Positions 37,516 through 45,850 of a DNA stretch of 64,000 nt are shown one piece after another. The position numbers and the translations under genes are program-made. Where the stretch lies: assembly GCF_003144035.1 (NCBI RefSeq), contig NZ_QFWT01000011.1, positions 62,001 to 126,000 on the forward strand, in the 5' to 3' direction. The notes beneath the pieces were generated by a model that did no database searches, had not been told where the DNA came from, and saw nothing but the letters and a program-made list of their open reading frames with translations. The stretch's first letter is position 1. Each line of letters starts with the position of its first letter. This DNA is from Vibrio albus. Lineage in GTDB: Bacteria; Pseudomonadota; Gammaproteobacteria; Enterobacterales; Vibrionaceae.

Positions 37516-38622
37516 TCAATCCATATCAATCAGCACACCATCCAGCATGCTGTTATTCTGACTCTCTCCACGTTTCGTCTTGAGCATCAGACGCAGATCA
37601 TTGGCGGAATCGGCACCATGCATAGCATCCTGTTCCGTGATCTTTTCTGCCAGAATCAGCTCATACAGTGACTGATCAAAAGTTTTCATGCCAATTTCAT
37701 TGGAACGTGCCATGGTGGTCTTCAGCTCATGCAGATCCCCGCGCCGGATCAGATCCGAGACTCTCGGACTGTTCAGCAGAATCTCAAACACTCCATGCCG
37801 TCCCTTTCCGTGTTTGTCTCGAATCAGTTGCTGACCGATAACACCACGCAGGTTCATAGAAAGATCAAACAGAAACTGCTCCTTTTGCTCCTTTGGTACC
37901 AGATGCAGAATACGCTCAAGAGCCTGATTCGCGTTGTTGGCATGTAGCGTAGCCATACACAAATGGCCCGTTTCCGCGAAAGTCATGGCGTATTCCATCG
38001 TTTCCCGGGTGCGGATCTCTCCAATCAGGATCATATCCGGAGCCTGACGAAGCGAGTTCTTCAATGCGACTTCATAGCTTTCCGTATCCAGTCCGACTTC
38101 CCGCTGAGTCACAATACAGCGTTTATGCTCATGCACAAACTCGATAGGATCCTCGACCGTAAGAATATGTCCGCTACGATTACTGTTCCTGTAGCCTGTC
38201 ATGGCAGCCATGGTGGTAGACTTACCAGAGCCTGTCGCCCCGACCACCAGCACCAGCCCACGCTTGGCAATGGAAAGATCTTTCAGTACCTGTGGCAATT
38301 TCAGTTCTTCAAAGCCTGGGATCTGAGTTTCGATACGGCGCAGTACCGCTCCCGGTAGTTCCCGCTGATAAAAGGCACTGACCCGGAATCGGCCACACTC
38401 CTTCACAATGGCAAAATTAGCCTCTCTGGTCTGATGAAATTCCTGCTGCCGCTCCTGATCCATCATCGCATTCAGCAGCTGTACCACCTGCTCCAACTCC
38501 AGCTTACTGCCTAGCTGTTTTAATTCACCATCAACCCGCAGCAGACAGGGAGCCCCTACCGTAATATAAACATCGGATGCTTTATAAGAAATCATGGCAT
38601 CCAGTATCTGACCCAGCTCCAT
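37516..38622 (-). CDS. pilU: PilT-paralog pilus retraction ATPase PilU
   Basis: 368-residue hexameric AAA-like ATPase. N-terminal PAS-like domain, Walker A GATGSGKST at residues 128-136, Asp and His boxes, Walker B VEDPIEF-type region and ILIGEIR. PilU assists PilT in type IV pilus retraction for twitching and DNA uptake. Encoded just downstream of pilT (158 bp gap containing a palindromic repeat). Confidence 0.95.
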   Translation of the reverse strand: MELGQILDAMISYKASDVYITVGAPCLLRVDGELKQLGSKLELEQVVQLLNAMMDQERQQEFHQTREANFAIVKECGRFRVSAFYQRELPGAVLRRIETQIPGFEELKLPQVLKDLSIAKRGLVLVVGATGSGKSTTMAAMTGYRNSNRSGHILTVEDPIEFVHEHKRCIVTQREVGLDTESYEVALKNSLRQAPDMILIGEIRTRETMEYAMTFAETGHLCMATLHANNANQALERILHLVPKEQKEQFLFDLSMNLRGVIGQQLIRDKHGKGRHGVFEILLNSPRVSDLIRRGDLHELKTTMARSNEIGMKTFDQSLYELILAEKITEQDAMHGADSANDLRLMLKTKRGESQNNSMLDGVLIDMD

Positions 38623-38713
38623 TTATACCTCTGTTGTAACCTTATCGATATCCCATATGACTTGAGTAATCATACATAATTGACGTCACCTAGAATTTTC
38701 GTCACCTATGATT

Positions 38714-38740
38714 TTCGTCATCCCTGCGAAGGCAGGGATC
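38714..38740. repeat. CGTCATCCCTGCG-type palindrome with stuttered leader
   Basis: Palindrome ATCCCTGCGAAGGCAGGGAT at the pilT-pilU gap. Just before it the leader occurs as near-repeats: CGTCACCTAGAATTTT, CGTCACCTATGATTTT, then CGTCATCC (about 38683-38720). Confidence 0.7.
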
Positions 38741-38780
38741 GCCTTAACCATCTCTGGATACACCATCCACTCAGTATTAT

Positions 38781-39818
38781 TTAAAAAGGCGAACTCGCTA
38801 TTTCGATCTTCTTCTTCACCTCATCCGTATCCACAATCCCCTGAGCGATAAGCTGCTTAGCACTCTGCTCCATCGTTTTCATGCCCACAGCTGATCCGGT
38901 CTGAATCATAGAATACATCTGCGCCACTTTATCTTCCCGGATCAGGTTCCGGATGGCCGGTGTTGCCATCATGATCTCGTGACAGGCAACCCGTCCCCCA
39001 CCGATACGTTTCAGCAGTTTCTGCGCAATAACAGACCGTAATGATTCTGACAACATAGAACGCACCATGTCTTTATCACTACCCGGAAACACATCAATAA
39101 TCCGGTCAACCGTTTTCGCAGCTGAGCTGGTATGCAAAGTGCCGAAAACCAGATGTCCGGTTTCAGCCGCCGTCAGAGCCAGGCTAATGGTCTCTTTATC
39201 ACGCAGTTCTCCGACCAGAATGACATCCGGGTCCTCCCGCAGCGCAGAACGTAGTGCGGCATTAAAGCTGTGTGTATCCCGGTGGACCTCTCGCTGGTTT
39301 ATCAGGCACTTATTATTCAGGTGAACGAACTCTATCGGGTCTTCAATAGTAAGAATATGCTTGTTATGCTGCTGGTTAATATAATCCACCATAGCCGCCA
39401 GAGTTGTCGACTTACCGGAGCCTGTCGGCCCGGTCACCAGCACCAGTCCTTTTTCGTAATTGGCGATATCTTTAAAGATTTCCGGTGTATCCAGTTGCTC
39501 CAGTGTCGGAATATCGGTAGGAATCGTACGGAACACCGCGGAACATCCACGGCGCTGATGGAATGCATTCACACGAAACCGGCCTATTCGCGGCAGTTCA
39601 AAAGAAAAGTCCACTTCCAGCTTTTCCTCAAACTCGCTTCTTTGTACATCATTCATAATCTCAAAGACCAAACGATGCACGTCAGCATGGTCAAATGCAG
39701 GCACGCCAAGCTTTCTTACATCCCCGTCAATCCTTACCATAGGAGGAACACCTGCAGAAAGATGTAGATCTGACGCATTATGTTTTACACTAAACTCCAG
39801 TAACTCGGCGATATCCAT
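38781..39818 (-). CDS. pilT: type IV pilus retraction ATPase PilT
   Basis: 345-residue ATPase with Walker A GPTGSGKST at residues 130-138, TIEDPIEFVH, VLVGELRD and TAAETGHLVFGTLHTSSA (Asp/Walker B/His boxes). It depolymerises pilin at the pilus base, driving twitching motility and DNA uptake. Divergent from yggS with only 28 bp between start codons, so promoters must overlap. Ribosome site AAGGA. Confidence 0.97.
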   Translation of the reverse strand: MDIAELLEFSVKHNASDLHLSAGVPPMVRIDGDVRKLGVPAFDHADVHRLVFEIMNDVQRSEFEEKLEVDFSFELPRIGRFRVNAFHQRRGCSAVFRTIPTDIPTLEQLDTPEIFKDIANYEKGLVLVTGPTGSGKSTTLAAMVDYINQQHNKHILTIEDPIEFVHLNNKCLINQREVHRDTHSFNAALRSALREDPDVILVGELRDKETISLALTAAETGHLVFGTLHTSSAAKTVDRIIDVFPGSDKDMVRSMLSESLRSVIAQKLLKRIGGGRVACHEIMMATPAIRNLIREDKVAQMYSMIQTGSAVGMKTMEQSAKQLIAQGIVDTDEVKKKIEIASSPF

Positions 39819-39846
39819 TTACAATCCTTAATAAAGTCAACTAACT

Positions 39847-40557
39847 ATGTGTAGTATTCAACAAAACATTGAACAGGTCACCACACAGATCCGCAATACT
39901 GAACATAAGTGTGGTCGAGAACCGAACTCCGTACAACTTCTGGCGGTAAGTAAAACCAAACCAAACGAAGCTATTTCAGCCGCTCTGGAAGCGGGACAAA
40001 AGGCCTTTGGTGAAAACTATGTTCAGGAAGGCGTAGAAAAAGTTCGTTATTTTTCTGAGCACTATAGCGATGCAGACATCGAATGGCACTTTATCGGACC
40101 GATTCAGTCCAATAAAACTCGACCTGTCGCTGAAAACTTTGACTGGGTCCATTCCATCGACAGGAAAAAAGTTGCGCAGCGTCTCAACGATCAGCGTCCT
40201 GAATCTATGCCACCATTGCAGGTACTCATTCAGGTCAACACCAGTGGAGAAGTCAGTAAATCAGGCACCGATGAATCGGAAGTTTTTGCGCTGGCTGAGT
40301 TGATTTCTTCGCTACCCAACCTCACTTTAAGAGGACTGATGTCGATCCCGGCCAATGTCTCGGATTATGCATCCCAGCTTCGGGCCTTCCAGCAACTGGC
40401 AGAACTGAAAGAAAAGCTGACAGAAAAATATGACGGCTTAGATACCCTTTCAATGGGAATGAGCGGTGATATGGAAGCGGCCGTTGAAGCAGGCAGTACT
40501 ATGGTTCGTATCGGCACAGCGATATTCGGTGCAAGGGATTACGGGACCAGAGACTAG
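39847..40557 (+). CDS. yggS: YggS family pyridoxal-phosphate homeostasis protein
   Basis: 236 residues, alanine-racemase-like barrel. PLP lysine K36 in LAVSKTKP; phosphate-binding MGMSGDMEAAVEAGSTMVRIGTAIFG near the C-terminus. It buffers PLP. First gene of the yggS-proC-yggT-yggU series. The last two residues (Arg-Asp) and the TAG stop are encoded by the start of repeat element E4, so the native C-terminus, usually ending shortly after IFGARDY, was replaced by repeat-derived sequence. Confidence 0.94.
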   Translation: MCSIQQNIEQVTTQIRNTEHKCGREPNSVQLLAVSKTKPNEAISAALEAGQKAFGENYVQEGVEKVRYFSEHYSDADIEWHFIGPIQSNKTRPVAENFDWVHSIDRKKVAQRLNDQRPESMPPLQVLIQVNTSGEVSKSGTDESEVFALAELISSLPNLTLRGLMSIPANVSDYASQLRAFQQLAELKEKLTEKYDGLDTLSMGMSGDMEAAVEAGSTMVRIGTAIFGARDYGTRD

Positions 40558-40775
40558 AGACTAGAGACTAGAGACTAGAGACTAGAGACTAGAGACTAGA
40601 GACTAGAGACTAGAGACTAGAGACTAGAGACTAGAGACTAGAAGAAAGAATACCGAGCGCTGCACTTTGAGAATAGAGATTACAGCAAACATTTGTTGCT
40701 TTTATAGTCTCTAGCAGCGCAGCGATCTAGTCTCTTTTCTGTATACTCAGGGACGCTTGCTATCGCTCTGTATTC
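40554..40775. repeat. composite intergenic element, copy E4 (thirteen heptamers), yggS-proC gap
   Basis: Longest array: CTAG every 7 bp from 40554 to 40638 (13 units of CTAGAGA), then GAATACCGA/GAATAGAGA (40648-40656, 40671-40679), the CTAG-rich module with TCTCTAGCAGCGCAGCGATC (40701-40734), and the inverted module TCTGTATAC/TCTGTATTC (40738-40746, 40767-40775). The TAG stop of yggS is in unit 1. Confidence 0.88.
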
Positions 40776-40818
40776 TGATATCTCAGTACAGGCACAAACA
40801 TCTTAAGGAAGAAAAATA

Positions 40819-41637
40819 ATGCAACACAAGAACATCACCTTTATCGGCGCAGGGAATATGGCTCGCTCAATTATTGCCGGACTGATTGCCAGCGGTTACC
40901 CTGCAGAGAAGATTACCGCTACTGACCCGAATGAAAGCCAACGGAATATACTGGCAGAGCAATACGGTATCAACACCAGTGAAGACAATTCAGCGGCGGC
41001 AAAGCAGTCTGATGTTGTCGTACTGGCGGTAAAACCTCAATTAATGCAGGTAGTCTGTGAAGCTTTTGAAGGTGTCGATTTCTCCGATAAGCTGGTTATT
41101 TCTATCGCTGCCGGGGTGTCAGTGGCGAGGCTGAATGATCTGCTACAAACAGAGCTGAAACTGGTGCGCGTAATGCCAAATACCCCAGCTTTGGTGAGCA
41201 AAGGGATGAGCGGACTGTTTGCAGCTGACACCGTTTCAGCGGAGGATAAACAGTTTGCCGGTGAACTGATGCAGGCTGTCGGCGAAATCTGCTGGGTGGA
41301 ACAGGAATCCGGCATTAATAATGTCATTGCGGCTGCAGGCAGTGCACCGGCCTATTTCTTCTTGTTTATGGAAGCGATGCAAAAAGAAGCGATTGCACAA
41401 GGTTTTGATACAGACACCGCTCGTCTGCTGGTACAGCAGTCTGCACTGGGCGCAGCGGAAATGGTGGCAGCGAACCCGGAAACCGAGCTGTCAACATTAA
41501 GAGAACAAGTCACCTCTAAAGGTGGTACCACAGCCGAAGCGCTGCGCACCTTTAACGAACACCAACTTTCCGATATTGTGGCGAAAGCCATGCAGGCAGC
41601 GGTTATCCGCGCCGAAGAGATGGAAAAGTTGTTTTAA
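40819..41637 (+). CDS. proC: pyrroline-5-carboxylate reductase
   Basis: 272 residues, last step of proline synthesis. Rossmann motif FIGAGNMA (residues 8-15), PNTPALV and the C-terminal dimerisation motif with LREQVTSKGGTTAEAL. It follows yggS in the usual order but with a 261-bp gap filled by element E4. Ribosome site AAGGAAG. Confidence 0.96.
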   Translation: MQHKNITFIGAGNMARSIIAGLIASGYPAEKITATDPNESQRNILAEQYGINTSEDNSAAAKQSDVVVLAVKPQLMQVVCEAFEGVDFSDKLVISIAAGVSVARLNDLLQTELKLVRVMPNTPALVSKGMSGLFAADTVSAEDKQFAGELMQAVGEICWVEQESGINNVIAAAGSAPAYFFLFMEAMQKEAIAQGFDTDTARLLVQQSALGAAEMVAANPETELSTLREQVTSKGGTTAEALRTFNEHQLSDIVAKAMQAAVIRAEEMEKLF

Positions 41638-41687
41638 AAAATTGTTTTAAAAAATAGCTTTAAAGCGAGCTTAACAAAGGGCAAACA

Positions 41688-42245
41688 ATGAACTCGATAC
41701 ACTTTTTACTATCCACTGTGCTTGATCTGTATATCATGGTGGTTCTGCTGAGAATCTGGCTTCAGGCTGTACGGGCTGATTTCTACAACCCGTTTTCTCA
41801 GTTCATCGTTAAAGCAACCCAGCCGGTTATCGGCCCGCTAAGGCGTATCATTCCGTCTGTCGGTTCTATTGATGTGGCCACCCTGCTGTTTGCCTACTTC
41901 CTGAGTGTCATGAAGTTCGTGATAATGGTGATGCTGGTCTCCAGTGGCTCTGCCGTATTAAGTGTACAGTTCCTGTTCCTTGGTCTGCTGTCTCTGGTGA
42001 AAGCTGCCGGTGGCCTGCTGTTCTGGATCCTGCTGATACAGGCAATCATGAGCTGGATAAGTCAGGGACGCAGCCCAATGGAGTATGTGTTCCACCAACT
42101 GACTGAGCCAATGCTTAGCCCAATCCGTCGTATCATCCCGCCAATGGGTGGCCTTGATCTCAGCGTGTTGGTGCTGTTTATTGCTTTGCAGTTCGCTAAC
42201 TATCTGATGGGCGACATTATTGGTCCTGTCTGGTATCAGCTCTGA
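41688..42245 (+). CDS. yggT: YggT family integral membrane protein
   Basis: 185 residues with two repeated YGGT units, each a membrane helix pair plus the amphipathic motif (PFSQFIVKATQPVIGPLRR and VFHQLTEPMLSPIRRIIP). Function not established; linked to osmotic tolerance or compartmentation in some organisms. The stop overlaps the yggU start (TGATG), indicating coupling. Confidence 0.92.
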   Translation: MNSIHFLLSTVLDLYIMVVLLRIWLQAVRADFYNPFSQFIVKATQPVIGPLRRIIPSVGSIDVATLLFAYFLSVMKFVIMVMLVSSGSAVLSVQFLFLGLLSLVKAAGGLLFWILLIQAIMSWISQGRSPMEYVFHQLTEPMLSPIRRIIPPMGGLDLSVLVLFIALQFANYLMGDIIGPVWYQL

Positions 42246-42562
42246 TGACACAGCCTTCAAACGATGTCGTAAGAAACAATGCGGTAAAACGTGATGGTGA
42301 TGATCTGATTCTGCGGCTGTATATTCAGCCCAAAGCCAGCCGGGATCAGATCGTCGGCCTGCACGGTGAAGAGCTGAAAATCGCCATTACCGCGCCGCCG
42401 GTTGACGGCAAAGCCAACAGCCACCTGACAAAATATCTGTCCAAGCAATTCAAGGTTGCTAAAGGGCAGATCGATATAGAGAAAGGTGAGCTGGGCAGGC
42501 ATAAACAGGTGCGGATTCACTCTCCGGGACTGATCCCCAAAGAAGTGGAAGTATTACTCTAA
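42245..42562 (+). CDS. yggU: YggU family (DUF167) protein
   Basis: 105 residues, single DUF167 domain: LYIQPKASRDQIVG, and the family signature APPVDGKANSHL (about 58-69). Unknown function. Starts inside the yggT stop codon region. Confidence 0.93.
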   Translation: MTQPSNDVVRNNAVKRDGDDLILRLYIQPKASRDQIVGLHGEELKIAITAPPVDGKANSHLTKYLSKQFKVAKGQIDIEKGELGRHKQVRIHSPGLIPKEVEVLL

Positions 42563-42565
42563 TCC

Positions 42566-42645
42566 TCGTCATTCCTGCGCAGGCAAGGAATCTAATAAAT
42601 ACGACAACAATGGTTAAGTAGATCCCAGCCTTCGCAGGGATGACG
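42566..42645. repeat. pair of opposed CGTCATTCCTGCG-type palindromes
   Basis: Copies at 42566-42592 and 42620-42645 face each other immediately after yggU, followed by a degenerate GGGATGACGGC. Confidence 0.75.
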
Positions 42646-42676
42646 GCTATATTTAACGCCGGGATGACGGCTGTAT

Positions 42677-42780
42677 TTCCCTCGTTCCCATGCTCTGCGT
42701 GGGAATGAATACAAAGCTATATCATGTATGGTAGCGTTTAGTTCGGTATGCGTTCCCACGCTGGAGCATGGGAACGAGAG
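42677..42780. repeat. paired GTTCCCATGC/GCATGGGAAC palindromes
   Basis: CTCGTTCCCATGCTCTGCG...GGGAAT at the left and CGTTCCCACGCTGGAGCATG...GGAACGAG at the right form a 104-bp inverted pair upstream of rdgB. Each half is itself a palindrome. A repeat type seen scattered in many gamma-proteobacteria; different from the CTAG family. Confidence 0.7.
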
Positions 42781-42827
42781 GGGAAAACACATTTATCCCA
42801 ACATTCACCTATTCAGAGAAAAACACC

Positions 42828-43421
42828 ATGAATAAAATCGTTCTGGCTACCGGTAACCAGGGTAAGGTTCGCGAGATGGCGGATCTGCTGTCTGACTTCG
42901 GTTTCGAAGTACTGGCGCAAAGTGAATTTAACGTATCAGACGTCGCCGAAACCGGAACGACGTTTATCGAAAACGCTATTATCAAAGCGCGTCATGCGGC
43001 CCAGGAGACAGGCTTACCGGCCATCGCAGATGATTCTGGCTTAGAAGTCGATACCCTGAAAGGCGCTCCGGGGATCTATTCCGCCCGTTATGCCGGAGAA
43101 GGTGCCAGCGATCTGGATAACCTTAATAAATTGCTGGAAGAGCTAAAAGACGTGCCTGAAGCAGAAAGAACCGCACGTTTCCACTGTGTACTGGTGATGA
43201 TGCGTCATGCTGATGACCCTACTCCTATCGTCTGTCACGGTACCTGGGAAGGCCGGATTTTAAACGAATCTCAAGGCAGTAATGGCTTTGGCTACGACCC
43301 GGTATTCTTTGTACCTGAAAAAGGCTGTGCCTCTGCGGAGCTTGAACCTGTAGTGAAGAAGCAGCTTTCCCACCGTGGTAAGGCACTTCAACAGCTATTC
43401 GCTACACTAAAACAGTCTTAA
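42828..43421 (+). CDS. rdgB: XTP/dITP pyrophosphatase (RdgB/HAM1)
   Basis: 197 residues from ATG at 42828, which gives the family start MNKIVLATGNQGKV; an upstream in-frame GTG/ATG lies in the repeat region and is unlikely. Motifs: IADDSGLEVDTLKGAPGIYSAR and GSNGFGYDPVF. It removes deaminated purine nucleotides from the pool. Directly upstream of hemW. Confidence 0.96.
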   Translation: MNKIVLATGNQGKVREMADLLSDFGFEVLAQSEFNVSDVAETGTTFIENAIIKARHAAQETGLPAIADDSGLEVDTLKGAPGIYSARYAGEGASDLDNLNKLLEELKDVPEAERTARFHCVLVMMRHADDPTPIVCHGTWEGRILNESQGSNGFGYDPVFFVPEKGCASAELEPVVKKQLSHRGKALQQLFATLKQS

Positions 43422-43443
43422 TCACTTTGTCTGACGTATTGTT

Positions 43444-44604
43444 ATGCTGATACCGCCCCCATTAAGCCTGTATATCCATATCCCGTGGTGTGTGCAGAAA
43501 TGTCCGTACTGTGATTTCAACTCACATGCGATGAAGTCAGAGATCCCGGAAGATCAGTATATCGATGCACTTCTGGACGATCTGAGTATCGATCGTCAGC
43601 GTTATCAGCTGGAACAGGATAGCCGGGAACTGCACTCGATCTTTATCGGCGGCGGCACCCCCAGCCTGATCTCTCCGGAAGGGATCGGCAGACTACTGAG
43701 AGGCGTAGAAAGCCAGATCCCGTTTGCTGCCGATATTGAGATCACTATGGAAGCCAACCCCGGAACGATCGAAGCTCAGCGTTTTGCCCAGTACCGGAAA
43801 CAAGGGGTGACCCGTATTTCTATCGGGGTGCAGAGCTTTGAACAGGACAAGCTAAAAAAGCTGGGACGGATCCATGGTCAGGACGAAGCGGTTAACGCCG
43901 CCAAACTGGCACACAGTATCGGCCTGAACAGCTTTAATCTGGATCTGATGCACGGGCTACCGGATCAGACGCCAGCACAAGCACTGGCGGATCTTGATAA
44001 AGCCATAGAACTGGCTCCACCGCATCTGTCCTGGTATCAGTTGACCATCGAACCTAACACCCTGTTCTACTCTAAACCACCGGTACTGCCGGACGACGAT
44101 GACCTGTGGGATATCTTTGAGCAGGGGCATAAAAAACTGAGTGAGGCGGGCTACGTTCAGTACGAAATCTCCGGCTACAGCAAACCGGGCTTTCAGTGCC
44201 GGCATAACCTGAACTACTGGCGTTTTGGCGATTATCTGGGTATCGGCTGCGGCGCACACGGTAAAATCAGTTTTGCCGACGGACGTATCATCCGTACCAC
44301 CAAGGTGAAGCACCCTCGCGGCTACCTTAATTTGCTAAAGCCTTATCTGGATACAGAGGCAGAGGTGGCGGCTGAAGATCGCCCGTTTGAATTCTTTATG
44401 AACCGTTTCCGCCTGCTGGAAGCCTGCCCGAAGCAGGATTTTCCAGACAGAACCGGACTGGATCTCAGCGTGATCCAGCCAACCATTCAGCAGGCTCTGG
44501 AACTGGGTTATCTTGCAGAAACCGACACCCACTGGCAGGTCACGGAAAAAGGGAAGTTGTTTTTGAATGATCTGCTGGAGATGTTTGTCGGGGACGACGA
44601 CTAG
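43444..44604 (+). CDS. hemW: heme chaperone HemW (radical SAM, HemN-like)
   Basis: 386 residues. Radical-SAM iron-sulfur Cys at 16, 20 and 23 (CVQKCPYC), FIGGGTPSL SAM-binding loop and IGVQSF. HemW binds heme and delivers it to proteins; it is not the oxygen-independent coproporphyrinogen oxidase it was once called. The C-terminus LFLNDLLEMF is followed by Val-Gly-Asp-Asp-Asp and a TAG stop that is part of the first heptamer of repeat element E5. Confidence 0.95.
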   Translation: MLIPPPLSLYIHIPWCVQKCPYCDFNSHAMKSEIPEDQYIDALLDDLSIDRQRYQLEQDSRELHSIFIGGGTPSLISPEGIGRLLRGVESQIPFAADIEITMEANPGTIEAQRFAQYRKQGVTRISIGVQSFEQDKLKKLGRIHGQDEAVNAAKLAHSIGLNSFNLDLMHGLPDQTPAQALADLDKAIELAPPHLSWYQLTIEPNTLFYSKPPVLPDDDDLWDIFEQGHKKLSEAGYVQYEISGYSKPGFQCRHNLNYWRFGDYLGIGCGAHGKISFADGRIIRTTKVKHPRGYLNLLKPYLDTEAEVAAEDRPFEFFMNRFRLLEACPKQDFPDRTGLDLSVIQPTIQQALELGYLAETDTHWQVTEKGKLFLNDLLEMFVGDDD

Positions 44605-44973
44605 AGGCTAGAAGCTAGAAGCTAGAAGCTAGAAGCTAGAAGCTAGAAGCTAGAAGCTAGAAGCTAGAAGCTAGAAGCTAGAAAGAATACAGAGCGCTTC
44701 GCTTTGAGAATACAGAAAAGCCCTTGTTATTTCTGAATATTTTTATCACCCCGGCCTAAATTTTCGTCATCCCTGCGAAGGCAGGGATCTGATTAAGTAT
44801 TATCGCCATGTTGATAAGATTCCTGCCTTCGCAGGAATGACGACATTTTGTACAGGAATAACGATGTTTTGTGCACAAATTGTGATATTTCTTGCTTTTA
44901 TAGTTTCCAGAAGCGCAGCGATCTAGCCTCTAAGGTTTTCTGTATTCTTCAGGACGCTCGTGTCCGCTCTGTA
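44601..44973. repeat. composite intergenic element, copy E5 (twelve heptamers), hemW-trmB gap
   Basis: Twelve CTAG units 7 bp apart from 44601 to 44678, the first CTAGAGG and the rest CTAGAAG. Then GAATACAGA direct repeats (44685-44693, 44708-44716), palindromes at 44764-44790 and 44818-44844 in opposite orientation, a degenerate CTAG module (44896-44930) and the inverted GAATACAGA module (44938-44973). It fills nearly the whole 400-bp gap, and no gene is seen in it. Confidence 0.88.
44764..44844. repeat. two opposed GTCATCCCTGCG-type palindromes in E5
   Basis: Copies at 44764-44790 and 44818-44844 with opposite orientation, as at 42566-42645 and 47266-47343. Confidence 0.78.
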
Positions 44974-45004
44974 AGGGAGCCTGCGACCGTCCTGTAATCT
45001 CTTC

Positions 45005-45724
45005 TTAGCTCACGCGCTTAAACTTAATATCCCAAACACCGTGTCCCAGACGGTGGCCGCGGGCTTCGAATTTAGTCAGAGGTCTCTCTTCAGGACGTGG
45101 TACGTAATCACCCTCTTCAGCAATGTTTTCATAGCCAGGTGCTACGTTCATCACCTCAATCATATGCTCGGCATAGTTTTCCCAGTCCGTTGCCATATGG
45201 AAAATACCCGCATCAGGGATCAGCTTCTGACGCACCATCTCAGCAAAATCCAGCTGCACAATGCGGCGCTTATGGTGACGTTTTTTATGCCAAGGGTCAG
45301 GGAAGAACAGCTGTACCGTTGCCAGACTGTCATTCGGGATCATATGCGCGAACACTTCCACTGCGTCATGACACATCACTCGCAGGTTCGTCACTCCCTC
45401 TTCCTGAGCGGCAGAAAGGCAGGCACCAACACCCGGGCTGTGAACTTCAATACCGATAAAGTTTTTCTCAGGCGCATTCTTCGCCATTTCTACCAGAGAA
45501 GCCCCCATACCAAAACCAATTTCGAGTACCACAGGGTTATCATTACCGAACACTGCCTGCCAGTTAAGCAGTTGTGGCTGGTAATCAATACCCATGGTTG
45601 GCCAGCACTCTTTCAGAGCGTTTTCCTGCCCCTTGGTTAAGCGTCCTTCACGACGCACAAAGCTGCGCACTTTACGTATTAATTTGCCATCTTCAGTGTA
45701 TTCGTTAGTGGTCACTTCACTCAT
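45005..45724 (-). CDS. trmB: tRNA (guanine-46 N7) methyltransferase
   Basis: 239 residues from the start chosen. SAM-binding LEIGFGMGASLVEMA and the family motif FFPDPWHKKRHHKRR are intact. The frame is open 9 codons further to 45751, but MSEVTTNEY is the start I recall for Vibrio homologues. It converges with hemW across element E5 and diverges from mutY. Confidence 0.93.
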   Translation of the reverse strand: MSEVTTNEYTEDGKLIRKVRSFVRREGRLTKGQENALKECWPTMGIDYQPQLLNWQAVFGNDNPVVLEIGFGMGASLVEMAKNAPEKNFIGIEVHSPGVGACLSAAQEEGVTNLRVMCHDAVEVFAHMIPNDSLATVQLFFPDPWHKKRHHKRRIVQLDFAEMVRQKLIPDAGIFHMATDWENYAEHMIEVMNVAPGYENIAEEGDYVPRPEERPLTKFEARGHRLGHGVWDIKFKRVS

Positions 45725-45850
45725 TGGTTTTGCCTGTGTCTGCCTGTTCATTGTTCAATCAAAGCCGGAATTATCCAAAGAAACCGCCGCTATGCAAGCG
45801 GAATTTACTTATCCCGGCAAGTGTGATGCAATTTGCCGCCAGACAGAGTA

